This document shows positions 18,656 to 26,281 of a stretch of 64,000 nucleotides of DNA, piece after piece. A model generated the notes under the pieces. It was not told the origin of the DNA. It ran no database searches and was given only the letters and a program-made list of their open reading frames with translations. The DNA is taken from contig NZ_NFJL01000003.1 of assembly GCF_002159835.1 (NCBI RefSeq), positions 173,595-237,594 of the forward strand, given 5' to 3'. Each line of letters opens with the position of its first letter. The stretch's first letter is position 1. The DNA is from Blautia sp. An249. Lineage in GTDB: Bacteria; Bacillota; Clostridia; Lachnospirales; Lachnospiraceae. Made by a program: the position numbers and the translations under genes.

Positions 18656-19377
18656 GCCTTCTCTCCTCCTTTCCCGCTGCACATACTGTTATGACAGGAA
18701 ACACAGCTTCCTGAACATTTGTCCGGGTTACTGGGATCAATTCCTCTTTTAGCCGCGCCCAGTTTAAATTTATTCTGCAATGCAGAAAGCATAGCCAGAA
18801 CAAAGAACGCACCCGGAGCCAGTACAAAAATGGTAATCGGCTCATACCCCATGATTCCCTGGGCAGAGTCTGCCAGAGGCAAAAGCTGTTTGCCGAATAA
18901 CTGGCCTGCTCCTAATAATTCCCGGACAGCGCCGATACAGGTAATACTCAGAGTAAATCCAAGACCCATGCCGATTCCGTCAAAGATGGAGGGAATCACG
19001 GGATTCTTTGAAGCGTAGGCTTCCGCACGTCCCAGAATAATACAGTTTACTACAATAAGCGGGATATAAATACCCAGAGCCGCATATAAAGAAGGAATAA
19101 ACGCCTCCAGAAGAAACTGTACGATGGTAACAAAAGAAGCAACAATTACAATGAATGCAGGCATACGCACTTTATCCGGAATGATTTTCCGAAGCATGGA
19201 AATCATCATATTGGAAGCTGCCAGGATAACTGTCGTGGTCAGTCCCATACCGATTCCGTTTGTGGCAGATGTGGTGACTGCCAGGGTAGGACACATACCC
19301 AGCATTAAAACAAATGTGGGATTTTCTTTAATAATTCCGTTCTGTAACCGTTCCACAGGAGAATTCGTTTTCGCCAT
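18652..19377 (-). CDS. rnfE: Rnf complex subunit RnfE
   Basis: A 241-residue membrane subunit homologous to RnfA. Landmarks: NPTFVLMLGMCPTLAVTTSA with the membrane Cys, NGIGMGLTTTVILAASN, and IYIPLIVVNCIILGRAEAYA. The C-terminus carries an extra cytoplasmic tail with four Cys residues (DKCSGSCVSCHNSMCSGKG), more than the minimal RnfE needs; this may hold a metal. It overlaps both neighbours by 1-4 bp, indicating tight coupling in the operon. Confidence 0.96.
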   Translation of the reverse strand: MAKTNSPVERLQNGIIKENPTFVLMLGMCPTLAVTTSATNGIGMGLTTTVILAASNMMISMLRKIIPDKVRMPAFIVIVASFVTIVQFLLEAFIPSLYAALGIYIPLIVVNCIILGRAEAYASKNPVIPSIFDGIGMGLGFTLSITCIGAVRELLGAGQLFGKQLLPLADSAQGIMGYEPITIFVLAPGAFFVLAMLSALQNKFKLGAAKRGIDPSNPDKCSGSCVSCHNSMCSGKGGEKA

Positions 19378-19982
19378 TACTGTGTTCCTCCTTTCTCATA
19401 TGCAAACGCGGCAAGACCGGCGTTGACGCCGTTTGTCATGGCATTGGTCGTAATGGTAGCGCCGCTGATTGCATCGATTTGATTATCCTGGGTGGCGCCG
19501 TCCTTGGTGTATTCAAAAGCATCCGTCTGTACGCCGGCGAACTGAGACTTAAACTCCTCTGTATCCGCCTTCATGCCCAGTCCGGCTGTCTCGCTGATGG
19601 AAAGAATGGAAATTCCGTTCATGGTTCCGTCTTCCTGTACTCCCATGGCAAACTGAATATCTCCTCCATAGCCTTCCGAGGACGTCACAGTCATGACATA
19701 ACCCAGAGTTTCCCCGGAAGCATCCTTTGCTTCCATAATTTCATCTATGGTCTGGGCCTCATATCCCTGAGCGTTTACATACTCCTGAAGATCCGTTTCC
19801 ACAGAAACCCCTTCAAAGGAGTCCGCTTCCTCAAATACTGCCGCATAAGCCTCTTCTTTTGCCAATTGCTGCTGATGTGCAATGGGCTCCTCGGTAATAT
19901 GGTTTACAAGCCCTAAAAGGAATCCTGAAACCAGGGTGATAACCGTCAGAATAATGGTGTCTTTCATAATTGTGTTTTTCAT
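19377..19982 (-). CDS. rnfG: Rnf complex subunit RnfG (covalent FMN)
   Basis: A 201-residue subunit with one N-terminal membrane helix (residues 8-28) and an extracytoplasmic FMN-binding domain. The flavinylation motif is present as DAISGATITTNAMTNGVN, where the Thr of SGAT carries FMN through a phosphoester bond in known homologues. Attachment needs an ApbE-type flavin transferase, which is not encoded in this window. It overlaps rnfD by 4 bp and rnfE by 1 bp. Confidence 0.96.
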   Translation of the reverse strand: MKNTIMKDTIILTVITLVSGFLLGLVNHITEEPIAHQQQLAKEEAYAAVFEEADSFEGVSVETDLQEYVNAQGYEAQTIDEIMEAKDASGETLGYVMTVTSSEGYGGDIQFAMGVQEDGTMNGISILSISETAGLGMKADTEEFKSQFAGVQTDAFEYTKDGATQDNQIDAISGATITTNAMTNGVNAGLAAFAYEKGGTQ

Positions 19983-20938
19983 TTCTTCTTACCTCCTTTG
20001 CCGAATGCAGTAGGAAGTGTTACGCGTTCGATCAGCGGAACCAGAAGGTTACTGAAGATAATTGCGTAAGAAACGCCTTCCGCTGAACCGCCGAAAAGAC
20101 GGAAAATCGCCGTTAATATACCAAGCACACATCCGTAAACAAGCTGCCCTTTTTTGGTAATGGGGGTCGTCACATAATCTGTGGCCATAAACCAGGCTCC
20201 CAGCATTAAACCGCCGCCGCACAGATGAGCCAGCAAAAACTGCCAGTCAAGAGTATGGCTTCCGACTAATTTATATAAAAGAATAAAAATGGAAAAACTG
20301 CCTATGTAAGTCAGCGGAACCCGAAGATCAATCACCTTCATCGCCAGCAGGAAAACAGCTCCGATCAGCAGGGCAATCACAGAAGTTTCTCCTATGGTTC
20401 CTTTAATATTACCCAGAAACATACTGGAAACATCCACTGCTTCGCCTGCTTTTAAAGCAGCCAGCGGCGTTGCTCCGGAAACCGTATCCACAATATTCTT
20501 TCCGGTAGTGGCGAAATTGGTCATTGGACCCGTAAAGGAAATCAGCAGAAAACATCTTCCTGCAAGAGCCGGGTTCATAAAGTTCTGGCCAAGTCCTCCG
20601 AAAAGCTGTTTTACCACAATAATAGCGAAGATGCTGCCCAGCGCCGGCATCCAAAGAGGAATCTGCGGGGGCATATTCAAAGCCAGAAGAAGTCCGGTTA
20701 CAACGGCGCTGAAGTCCTTCACCGTTATCTTTTTATGCATAAAATACTCATAGACAAATTCGCTTCCCACGCTGGCTGCAACGGATATGAGAATCACCAG
20801 AAGCGCCCGCAGTCCAAAATTATAAATGCCGAATATGCTTGCAGGAAGCAAAGCCAGGACAACCATCTGCATAATCCGGCTGGTGGTCATCTTATCCCTT
20901 ACATGAGGGTTGGATGACACGTGAAATTTCTCGTTCAT
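19979..20938 (-). CDS. rnfD: Rnf complex subunit RnfD (covalent FMN)
   Basis: A 319-residue membrane subunit with about nine or ten helices. The N-terminal SSNPHVRDKMTTSRIMQMVV and the segment GGLGQNFMNPALAGRCFLL are family marks; the flavinylation motif is SGATPLAALKAG. RnfD relates to NqrB and forms part of the ion path. Coupled to rnfG by a 4-bp overlap, 17 bp downstream of rnfC. Confidence 0.97.
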   Translation of the reverse strand: MNEKFHVSSNPHVRDKMTTSRIMQMVVLALLPASIFGIYNFGLRALLVILISVAASVGSEFVYEYFMHKKITVKDFSAVVTGLLLALNMPPQIPLWMPALGSIFAIIVVKQLFGGLGQNFMNPALAGRCFLLISFTGPMTNFATTGKNIVDTVSGATPLAALKAGEAVDVSSMFLGNIKGTIGETSVIALLIGAVFLLAMKVIDLRVPLTYIGSFSIFILLYKLVGSHTLDWQFLLAHLCGGGLMLGAWFMATDYVTTPITKKGQLVYGCVLGILTAIFRLFGGSAEGVSYAIIFSNLLVPLIERVTLPTAFGKGGKKK

Positions 20939-20955
20939 GCTCTCTTTCCTCCCTA

Positions 20956-22275
20956 TTATTTCTTTTTCCGCATGGCCAGAACCATTTTCCTCATAGATTT
21001 AATGGACTGGGTTAATGGCCGTTTCGCAGGACATATGTAACTGCAGCATCCGCACTCGCAGCACTCCATGCCGTCAAATTTCTGGAAGCTGTCCATATCT
21101 CCATGCATAGCAAAAGTAGCCAGACGTGAAGGAAGGACATGACCGGGACAGACAGAAACACATCTGCCGCAGTTAATGCAGGCAGTTTCCTCTGTTTTTG
21201 CCACCGGATCCTCCTGAAGACAGAGAACGGAAGAAGAAGTTTTCGCACAGGGTACATCCAGCTGATACAGTGCAAATCCCATCATAGGACCTCCGGAAAT
21301 TACTTTCTGGGTATCACCCTTCAGTCCTCCTGCCGCTTCAATCAGCTCTCTGACATTGGTTCCTGTTCTCACCAGGAAATTCCCGGGATTCTCGATGCCG
21401 TCGCCTGTGACAGTAACAATTCTGTCCATTACGGGACGTCCCAGCATAACGGCTTCATAAATAGCTGTTACCGTATCCACATTATCTACTACACAGCCCA
21501 CATCCGCAGGAAGCATAGAAGAATTTATTTCCCTGCCGGTAACCGCATAAATCAGTGTTCTCTCACCGCCCTGAGGATATTTCGTTTTCAGTTCTTTTAC
21601 TTCAATACGGGACATTTTCTGAGTCAGTTCTTTCATTCTGGCGATACATTCCGGTTTGTTATCTTCTATACAGATACAGCCCCGGGCATGATCAAAAAGC
21701 TTCAGCATGATTTCCAGACCTTTCACCACTTTTTCCCCGTCATCCAGCATTCTGCGGTAATCACTGGTAAGATAAGGTTCGCATTCCGCCCCGTTGACCA
21801 GAACATACTCTATTTTCTCCGGTTCTTTCGGAGAAAGTTTCACATGGGTGGGAAATCCGGCGCCGCCCATTCCCACAACTCCGCCTTCTTTAATCCGTTC
21901 TAAAATTTCTTTCTTGGTAAGTGCATTCAGATCGGTAACCGGCTCATAAGAAACTTCCTCGTACTGACCGTCATTTTCAACAATAATCGCATCACATTTG
22001 CCCCCCTGTGCGGTTACACGGGGTTCTATTTTTTTCACTGTACCGGAAACAGAAGAATGGATAGGTGCAGAGACAAATCCGCCGGCTTCGGCGATTTTCT
22101 GCCCTGCTAAAACCCGATCTCCCTTTTTTACGATTGGACTGGCCGGAGCGCCGATATGCTGAGATAAAAGATATACCATCTCACCATGAGGCAGATATTC
22201 CTGCACCGGTTTGTCCTTCGATAGTTCTTTCCCTTCAAATGGATGGACTCCACCTTTAAAGGTCAAAACTCCCAT
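20956..22275 (-). CDS. rnfC: Rnf complex subunit RnfC
   Basis: A 439-residue peripheral subunit that binds NADH and FMN and exchanges electrons with NAD+. Landmarks: MGVLTFKGGVHPFEGKELSK, the Rossmann/FMN stretch GGVVGMGGAGFPTHVKLSP, NGAECEPYLTSDYRRM, and two C-terminal [4Fe-4S] sites CINCGRCVSVCPGH and CCECGCCSYICPAKRPL. First gene of rnfCDGEAB, which catalyses ferredoxin:NAD+ oxidoreduction with Na+ or H+ export. The 167-bp AT-rich region upstream is divergent with the YprB-like gene; no strong rnf promoter was identified by eye. Confidence 0.97.
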   Translation of the reverse strand: MGVLTFKGGVHPFEGKELSKDKPVQEYLPHGEMVYLLSQHIGAPASPIVKKGDRVLAGQKIAEAGGFVSAPIHSSVSGTVKKIEPRVTAQGGKCDAIIVENDGQYEEVSYEPVTDLNALTKKEILERIKEGGVVGMGGAGFPTHVKLSPKEPEKIEYVLVNGAECEPYLTSDYRRMLDDGEKVVKGLEIMLKLFDHARGCICIEDNKPECIARMKELTQKMSRIEVKELKTKYPQGGERTLIYAVTGREINSSMLPADVGCVVDNVDTVTAIYEAVMLGRPVMDRIVTVTGDGIENPGNFLVRTGTNVRELIEAAGGLKGDTQKVISGGPMMGFALYQLDVPCAKTSSSVLCLQEDPVAKTEETACINCGRCVSVCPGHVLPSRLATFAMHGDMDSFQKFDGMECCECGCCSYICPAKRPLTQSIKSMRKMVLAMRKKK

Positions 22276-22442
22276 AATATAATCCCTCCTTTATGTTTTA
22301 TAAGCATTCGCCTTTTTAATACATTTCATTGTATTTTATTTGGATATATTTAATAATACATCTTTTTTTTAAGAAAATCACTATGTTTTTTGAAAGTTTT
22401 GGGATATAATTAAGAACAATCTAAGAAAGGTAAAAAATTATC

Positions 22443-23459
22443 ATGATTGTTAAAAAAATATTGAGCCTTCCGTCAGCGAAAGAGAGCTTTTGGGACTTCT
22501 GGAAATCTGAAAATTGTACCAGGGATAACACCTTGTTTTTTGATATTGAGACTACCGGTCTGGCAAAAGAACACTGTCAGGTATATCTTATCGGCTGCCT
22601 TTCTTATGAGAAAGACAGCGGTACCTGTCTCCGCCAGTGGTTCTGCGAAGATCCTTCCCAGGAGCCAGAACTTCTGGAAACATTTCTGGATTATGCCGGG
22701 GACTATTCCACTTATGTTCACTTTAACGGTTCCCGTTTCGACATTCCTTTTCTGGAATACCGGTTTCGCAAATATCAGCTTCCCACCTGTTTTTCCGGAA
22801 AAAATTCTCTGGATCTTTACCTGAAAGCCAGACCTCTGAAAGAATTATTAAAGCTGCCCCGGCTTCGCCAGGTCAGTCTGGAATCCTTTTTATACCCGGA
22901 TAAACACAGAAAAAACTGCAGCGGAAAAGACTGCATTTCTCTCTATAAAGCCTACCGGAAAAATCCCTGTTCCCAGGATTTGGAACTCCTTTTGGGCCAC
23001 AACCAGGAAGACCTGGAAGGACTCTTTTCCCTGTCTCCTCTTCTTTCTTACTGCGCGTTTTTAGAGGGTGATTTTCAAATCCAAAGGGTAAATACAACCG
23101 ACCGGGAACTGCTTCTTACCCTGGATCTTAAATATCCCCTTCCGGTTTTATTTTCCCATGGAGGAGACGGCTTTTACCTTACCGGACAGGAAAAAACACT
23201 TCGTCTGTCTATTACAATGAAAAATGGAAATCTCCGGCAGTTTTATTCTGATTATAAAAATTATTACTATCTCCCCGGAGAAGATACGGCAATTCATAAA
23301 AGCCTGGGTTCTTATCTGGATCCTGCTCTGCGTATTCCGGCCACTGTGCAAAACTGTTATACCTGGTTTCCCTGTACAGAACAGTTCCTAAGCAGCAGCG
23401 AAGAACTTCAACGCTATGTCCGGCACAATATTTTCTCCAGAATTTTACACCTTTCCTGA
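22443..23459 (+). CDS. Ribonuclease H-like (YprB-type) exonuclease domain protein
   Basis: A 338-residue protein with a DEDD-type 3'-5' exonuclease fold. The three motifs are visible: ExoI LFFDIETTGL, ExoII VHFNGSRFDIPFLEYRF, and ExoIII HNQEDLEGLFSL. The C-terminal 150 residues (from DFQIQRVNTTDRELLLT) have no recognisable domain; Bacillus YprB also has an additional C-terminal region. Substrate unknown. It is monocistronic, divergent from the rnf operon, with a perfect TATAAT at 22405-22410 upstream and a terminator downstream. Confidence 0.85.
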   Translation: MIVKKILSLPSAKESFWDFWKSENCTRDNTLFFDIETTGLAKEHCQVYLIGCLSYEKDSGTCLRQWFCEDPSQEPELLETFLDYAGDYSTYVHFNGSRFDIPFLEYRFRKYQLPTCFSGKNSLDLYLKARPLKELLKLPRLRQVSLESFLYPDKHRKNCSGKDCISLYKAYRKNPCSQDLELLLGHNQEDLEGLFSLSPLLSYCAFLEGDFQIQRVNTTDRELLLTLDLKYPLPVLFSHGGDGFYLTGQEKTLRLSITMKNGNLRQFYSDYKNYYYLPGEDTAIHKSLGSYLDPALRIPATVQNCYTWFPCTEQFLSSSEELQRYVRHNIFSRILHLS

Positions 23460-23465
23460 ATCCTG

Positions 23466-23492
23466 AAGGAAATCCGTCGGATTTCCTATTAC
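23466..23492. repeat. Palindromic intergenic repeat, copy 2
   Basis: AGGAAATCC-GTC-GGATTTCCT forms a 9-bp stem and is followed by ATTAC. The core and right flank match copy 1 near 6660-6687, though the left flank here is not complementary beyond the core. It starts seven bases after the YprB-like gene, again between genes. Confidence 0.6.
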
Positions 23493-23502
23493 AAAATAAA
23501 AT

Positions 23503-23538
23503 CCCCCAAAGCAGAATCTTTCACCTCTGCTTTGAGGG
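23503..23538. terminator. Hairpin downstream of rpsA
   Basis: CCCCCAAAGCAGA (23503-23515) pairs with TCTGCTTTGAGGG (23526-23538) with one mismatch. On the minus strand it is followed by ATTTTATTTTG, which fits a terminator for the cmk-ispH-rpsA transcript. Confidence 0.65.
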
Positions 23539-23547
23539 ACATCTCTC

Positions 23548-23575
23548 AGGCCTTTCGGGCCTTTCTTTTGTTTTT
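23548..23575 (+). terminator. Terminator of the YprB-like gene
   Basis: AGGCC (23548-23552) pairs with GGCCT (23558-23562) around TTTCG and is followed on the plus strand by TTCTTTTGTTTTTA. It overlaps the last codons of rpsA on the other strand. Confidence 0.55.
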
Positions 23576-24674
23576 ATTCTTCGTCTGCAGCTTCTTCCTG
23601 TTCCGGAGCAGCTTCTTCTTTTGCCGGTTCCAGAGCTTTCATACTTAAGCTGATTTTCTTTTCTTCTCCGTTGAAATCAACCACTTTTGCTTCGATTTCC
23701 TGGCCGATAGATAATACATCTGCCGGTTTTTCCACGTGTTCTCTGGAAATCTGGGAAACGTGAAGAAGTGCGTCCACGCCCGGAGCAAGTTCTACGAAAG
23801 CGCCGAAGTCTGTCATACGGGCAACTTTTCCTGTTACCACATTGCCTGCAGCGAATTTCTCTGCTGCTGTCAGCCATGGATTCTCTTCCGGGAATTTCAG
23901 GCTTAAAGCAATTTTATCGCCGTTAATCTCTTTGATTAAGACTTTTACATTGTCCCCTACTTTGAAGAGATTTCTCGGATTGTCTACTCTTCCCCAGGAC
24001 ATTTCTGAAATATGCAGAAGTCCGTCTGCACCGCCCAGATCAATAAATACACCGAAATCGGTAATATTCTTAACAACGCCTTCAACGGTATCGCCGGCAT
24101 GGATACGTTCCATTAATTCTTTCTGTTTTGCTTCTTTTTCTGCTACTAAAAGCTGTTTGCGGTTACCGATGATTCTTCTTCTGCGCGGATTAAACTCTGT
24201 AATCACGAATTCAATTTCCTGATTTGCGTATTTTGATAAATCTTTCTCATATACGTCAGATACCAGGCTGGCCGGAATAAATACTCTGGCTTCCTCGACA
24301 ACAACGCTCAGACCGCCGTCTAATACCTGTTTTACAGGAGCTTTTAATACTTCCTGGTTTTCAAAGGCTTCTTCCAGACGTTTGTTGCCTTTCTCTGCCG
24401 CCAGTCTCTTATAGGTCAGCAGAACCTGTCCTTCTCCGTCGTTTACCTTGAGAACTTTCGCTTCCATGGTATCTCCCGGATGAACGCAGTCTGCAAGTAC
24501 CAGGTTCTGGTCGTTGGAGTACTCGCTTTTTGTAATGATTCCGTCTGCTTTATAACCAATATTTAAAATGATTTCATCTTCCTTTACATCAATGACGGTT
24601 CCTTCTACAATTTCTCCGTTTCTGATGGTCTTCACCGAATCCTCTAGCATCTGTTCAAAACTTAATTCTGACAT
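23574..24674 (-). CDS. rpsA: 30S ribosomal protein S1-like, four S1 domains
   Basis: A 366-residue protein with four S1 RNA-binding repeats: from about residue 18 (GEIVEGTVIDVKEDEIILNI), 105 (KAPVKQVLDGGLSVVVEEA), 190 (GDTVEGVVKNITDFGVFIDL) and 275 (GNVVTGKVARMTDFGAFVEL). The third and fourth are the most canonical. The acidic C-terminal tail is low complexity. The start at 24674 (MSELSFEQML) follows GAGGAGG and lies inside the 3' end of ispH, a 20-bp overlap. In some Clostridia the two genes are fused into one IspH-S1 protein; here they remain separate but coupled. Confidence 0.93.
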   Translation of the reverse strand: MSELSFEQMLEDSVKTIRNGEIVEGTVIDVKEDEIILNIGYKADGIITKSEYSNDQNLVLADCVHPGDTMEAKVLKVNDGEGQVLLTYKRLAAEKGNKRLEEAFENQEVLKAPVKQVLDGGLSVVVEEARVFIPASLVSDVYEKDLSKYANQEIEFVITEFNPRRRRIIGNRKQLLVAEKEAKQKELMERIHAGDTVEGVVKNITDFGVFIDLGGADGLLHISEMSWGRVDNPRNLFKVGDNVKVLIKEINGDKIALSLKFPEENPWLTAAEKFAAGNVVTGKVARMTDFGAFVELAPGVDALLHVSQISREHVEKPADVLSIGQEIEAKVVDFNGEEKKISLSMKALEPAKEEAAPEQEEAADEE

Positions 24675-25506
24675 GTTCTTGAACCTCCTCAATAATTTTC
24701 TTTGGGGTTGACGCCCCTGCTGTAATACCTACACAACTACTGGATTGGAACATTTCAGAATCCAAGTCAACAAGTGTCTGTATGTGGTAAGTATTGTCAC
24801 ATTCATTTTTACATATTTCAAATAATTTCTGAGTGTTGGAACTGTTTCTTCCGCCGATTACCAGCATCGTATCCACCTTCTCAGCGATTGCTTTTGCTTC
24901 CTTCTGTCTCTGCTCAGTCGCATTGCAAATCGTATTTAAAACATTATTATCATAACTCTTTTTCCTTAGAATTTCAACTATATCTTTAAAATTGTTGTAA
25001 TTAAATGTCGTCTGAGAAACAATACAAAAAGAAACGCCCTCTTTCAGTTCCAGATTTTGGGCCTCCTCTTTGTTTCGAATTACCGTACAGGAGGAAAAAC
25101 ACCAGCCACAGATTCCCTGCACCTCCGGATGGCTGGGATCTCCCACAATAATAATCTGCTTTCCCTTCTGACTTTCCTCCTCCACAATCCGGTGAATTTT
25201 CAAAACAAAGGGACAGGTTGCATCCACATAGGAAAGTCCCTGTTCTTCCAGTTGCCGGTACACCTTCTTTCCCACTCCGTGAGAACGAATTACAACGGTT
25301 CCCTCTGTAATCTTTTTCAGTTCCTCTTCCTTTTCAATAACTCTGACTCCCTTTTTTTCCAGATCAGAGACCACTTCTTCGTTATGAATAATAGGTCCCA
25401 GAGTATATATGGGAGTATCGCAGGATTCTGTCAGCTCGTATACGGTATTTACCGCCCGTTTTACTCCGAAACAAAAACCTGCGGAATCTGCTGTAATTAC
25501 TCTCAT
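24655..25506 (-). CDS. ispH: 4-hydroxy-3-methylbut-2-enyl diphosphate reductase
   Basis: A 283-residue [4Fe-4S] enzyme, the last step of the non-mevalonate isoprenoid pathway giving IPP and DMAPP. Cys ligands lie in SAGFCFGVKRAVN, DATCPFVLKIHR and NTICNATEQRQ; the conserved His segments GPIIHNEEVV and GDPSHPEVQG are present. The C-terminus (SCVGITAGASTPKKIIEEV) is the usual end. It follows cmk by 10 bp and overlaps rpsA, the standard clostridial cmk-ispH-rpsA order. Confidence 0.97.
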   Translation of the reverse strand: MRVITADSAGFCFGVKRAVNTVYELTESCDTPIYTLGPIIHNEEVVSDLEKKGVRVIEKEEELKKITEGTVVIRSHGVGKKVYRQLEEQGLSYVDATCPFVLKIHRIVEEESQKGKQIIIVGDPSHPEVQGICGWCFSSCTVIRNKEEAQNLELKEGVSFCIVSQTTFNYNNFKDIVEILRKKSYDNNVLNTICNATEQRQKEAKAIAEKVDTMLVIGGRNSSNTQKLFEICKNECDNTYHIQTLVDLDSEMFQSSSCVGITAGASTPKKIIEEVQEHVRIKF

Positions 25507-25516
25507 TTCCAGCTCC

Positions 25517-26185
25517 TTATCCGACTTTTTCTTTACAGATTTCCAGAATTTTATCTAAAACCTGAGGAATCGTCATCTCTGAAGAGTCCACCAGAACTGC
25601 ATCCTCCGCCTGACGCAGGGGGGAGACCGGACGGTTCATGTCCCTGTAGTCTCTGTCTTCGATATCTTTTTCTATTTCAGAAAGCTGACAGTCAATTCCC
25701 TTTTCCTTAAGCTCCTGATAACGGCGCAGCGCCCGGGTGTGAACGCTGGCGGTCAGATAGATCTTAACCTCCGCTTCCGGCAGCACTTTTGTACCAATAT
25801 CCCGGCCGTCCATCACAACAGAATTCTTTCTTGCAAGTTCTCTCTGGGTTTCCAGCAGTTTTTCACGTACAAGAGGATGTGCAGAACTCAACGACGCCAT
25901 TTTTCCGGTTTCTTCCGTCCGAAGAAGCCCTGTTATATCTTCCTGATTCAGATAAATCCGCTGCTCTTTCTCCTTATACGCAATGGAGATGTCTGCTTTT
26001 TCACAAACCTGTTTCACATCTTCTTCTTTTTCCGGATCCAGCCCGTTTCTCAGAAAGTAAACAGCAATTGCCCGGTACATGGCCCCTGTATCCACATATA
26101 AAAACGATAGTTTTTCTGCAACTTTCCTTGCAATTGTGCTCTTCCCCGCTCCTGCAGGTCCGTCGATTGCAATATTCATACCCAT
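25517..26185 (-). CDS. cmk: Cytidylate kinase
   Basis: A 222-residue nucleoside monophosphate kinase that converts CMP and dCMP to the diphosphates. The P-loop IAIDGPAGAGKSTIARKVAE opens the protein, followed by YVDTGAMYRA, DGRDIGTKVLPEAEVKIYL and RDYRDMNRPVSPLR, all family hallmarks. First gene of cmk-ispH-rpsA; a candidate promoter lies 56-84 bp upstream. Length is standard. Confidence 0.97.
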   Translation of the reverse strand: MGMNIAIDGPAGAGKSTIARKVAEKLSFLYVDTGAMYRAIAVYFLRNGLDPEKEEDVKQVCEKADISIAYKEKEQRIYLNQEDITGLLRTEETGKMASLSSAHPLVREKLLETQRELARKNSVVMDGRDIGTKVLPEAEVKIYLTASVHTRALRRYQELKEKGIDCQLSEIEKDIEDRDYRDMNRPVSPLRQAEDAVLVDSSEMTIPQVLDKILEICKEKVG

Positions 26186-26240
26186 TGTAATACTCCCTTC
26201 TCGCTGGTTTTCAGGACAAAACTATCCCACCTGTGACCAT

Positions 26241-26269
26241 AGTATATACCAAAGGGAACGTATGTACAA
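26241..26269 (-). promoter_or_regulatory. Candidate promoter of cmk-ispH-rpsA
   Basis: On the minus strand, TTGTAC (26264-26269), a 17-bp spacer and TATACT (26241-26246). The -10 is good and the -35 keeps only the TTG. Confidence 0.4.
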
Positions 26270-26281
26270 GAAAAAGTTCCT

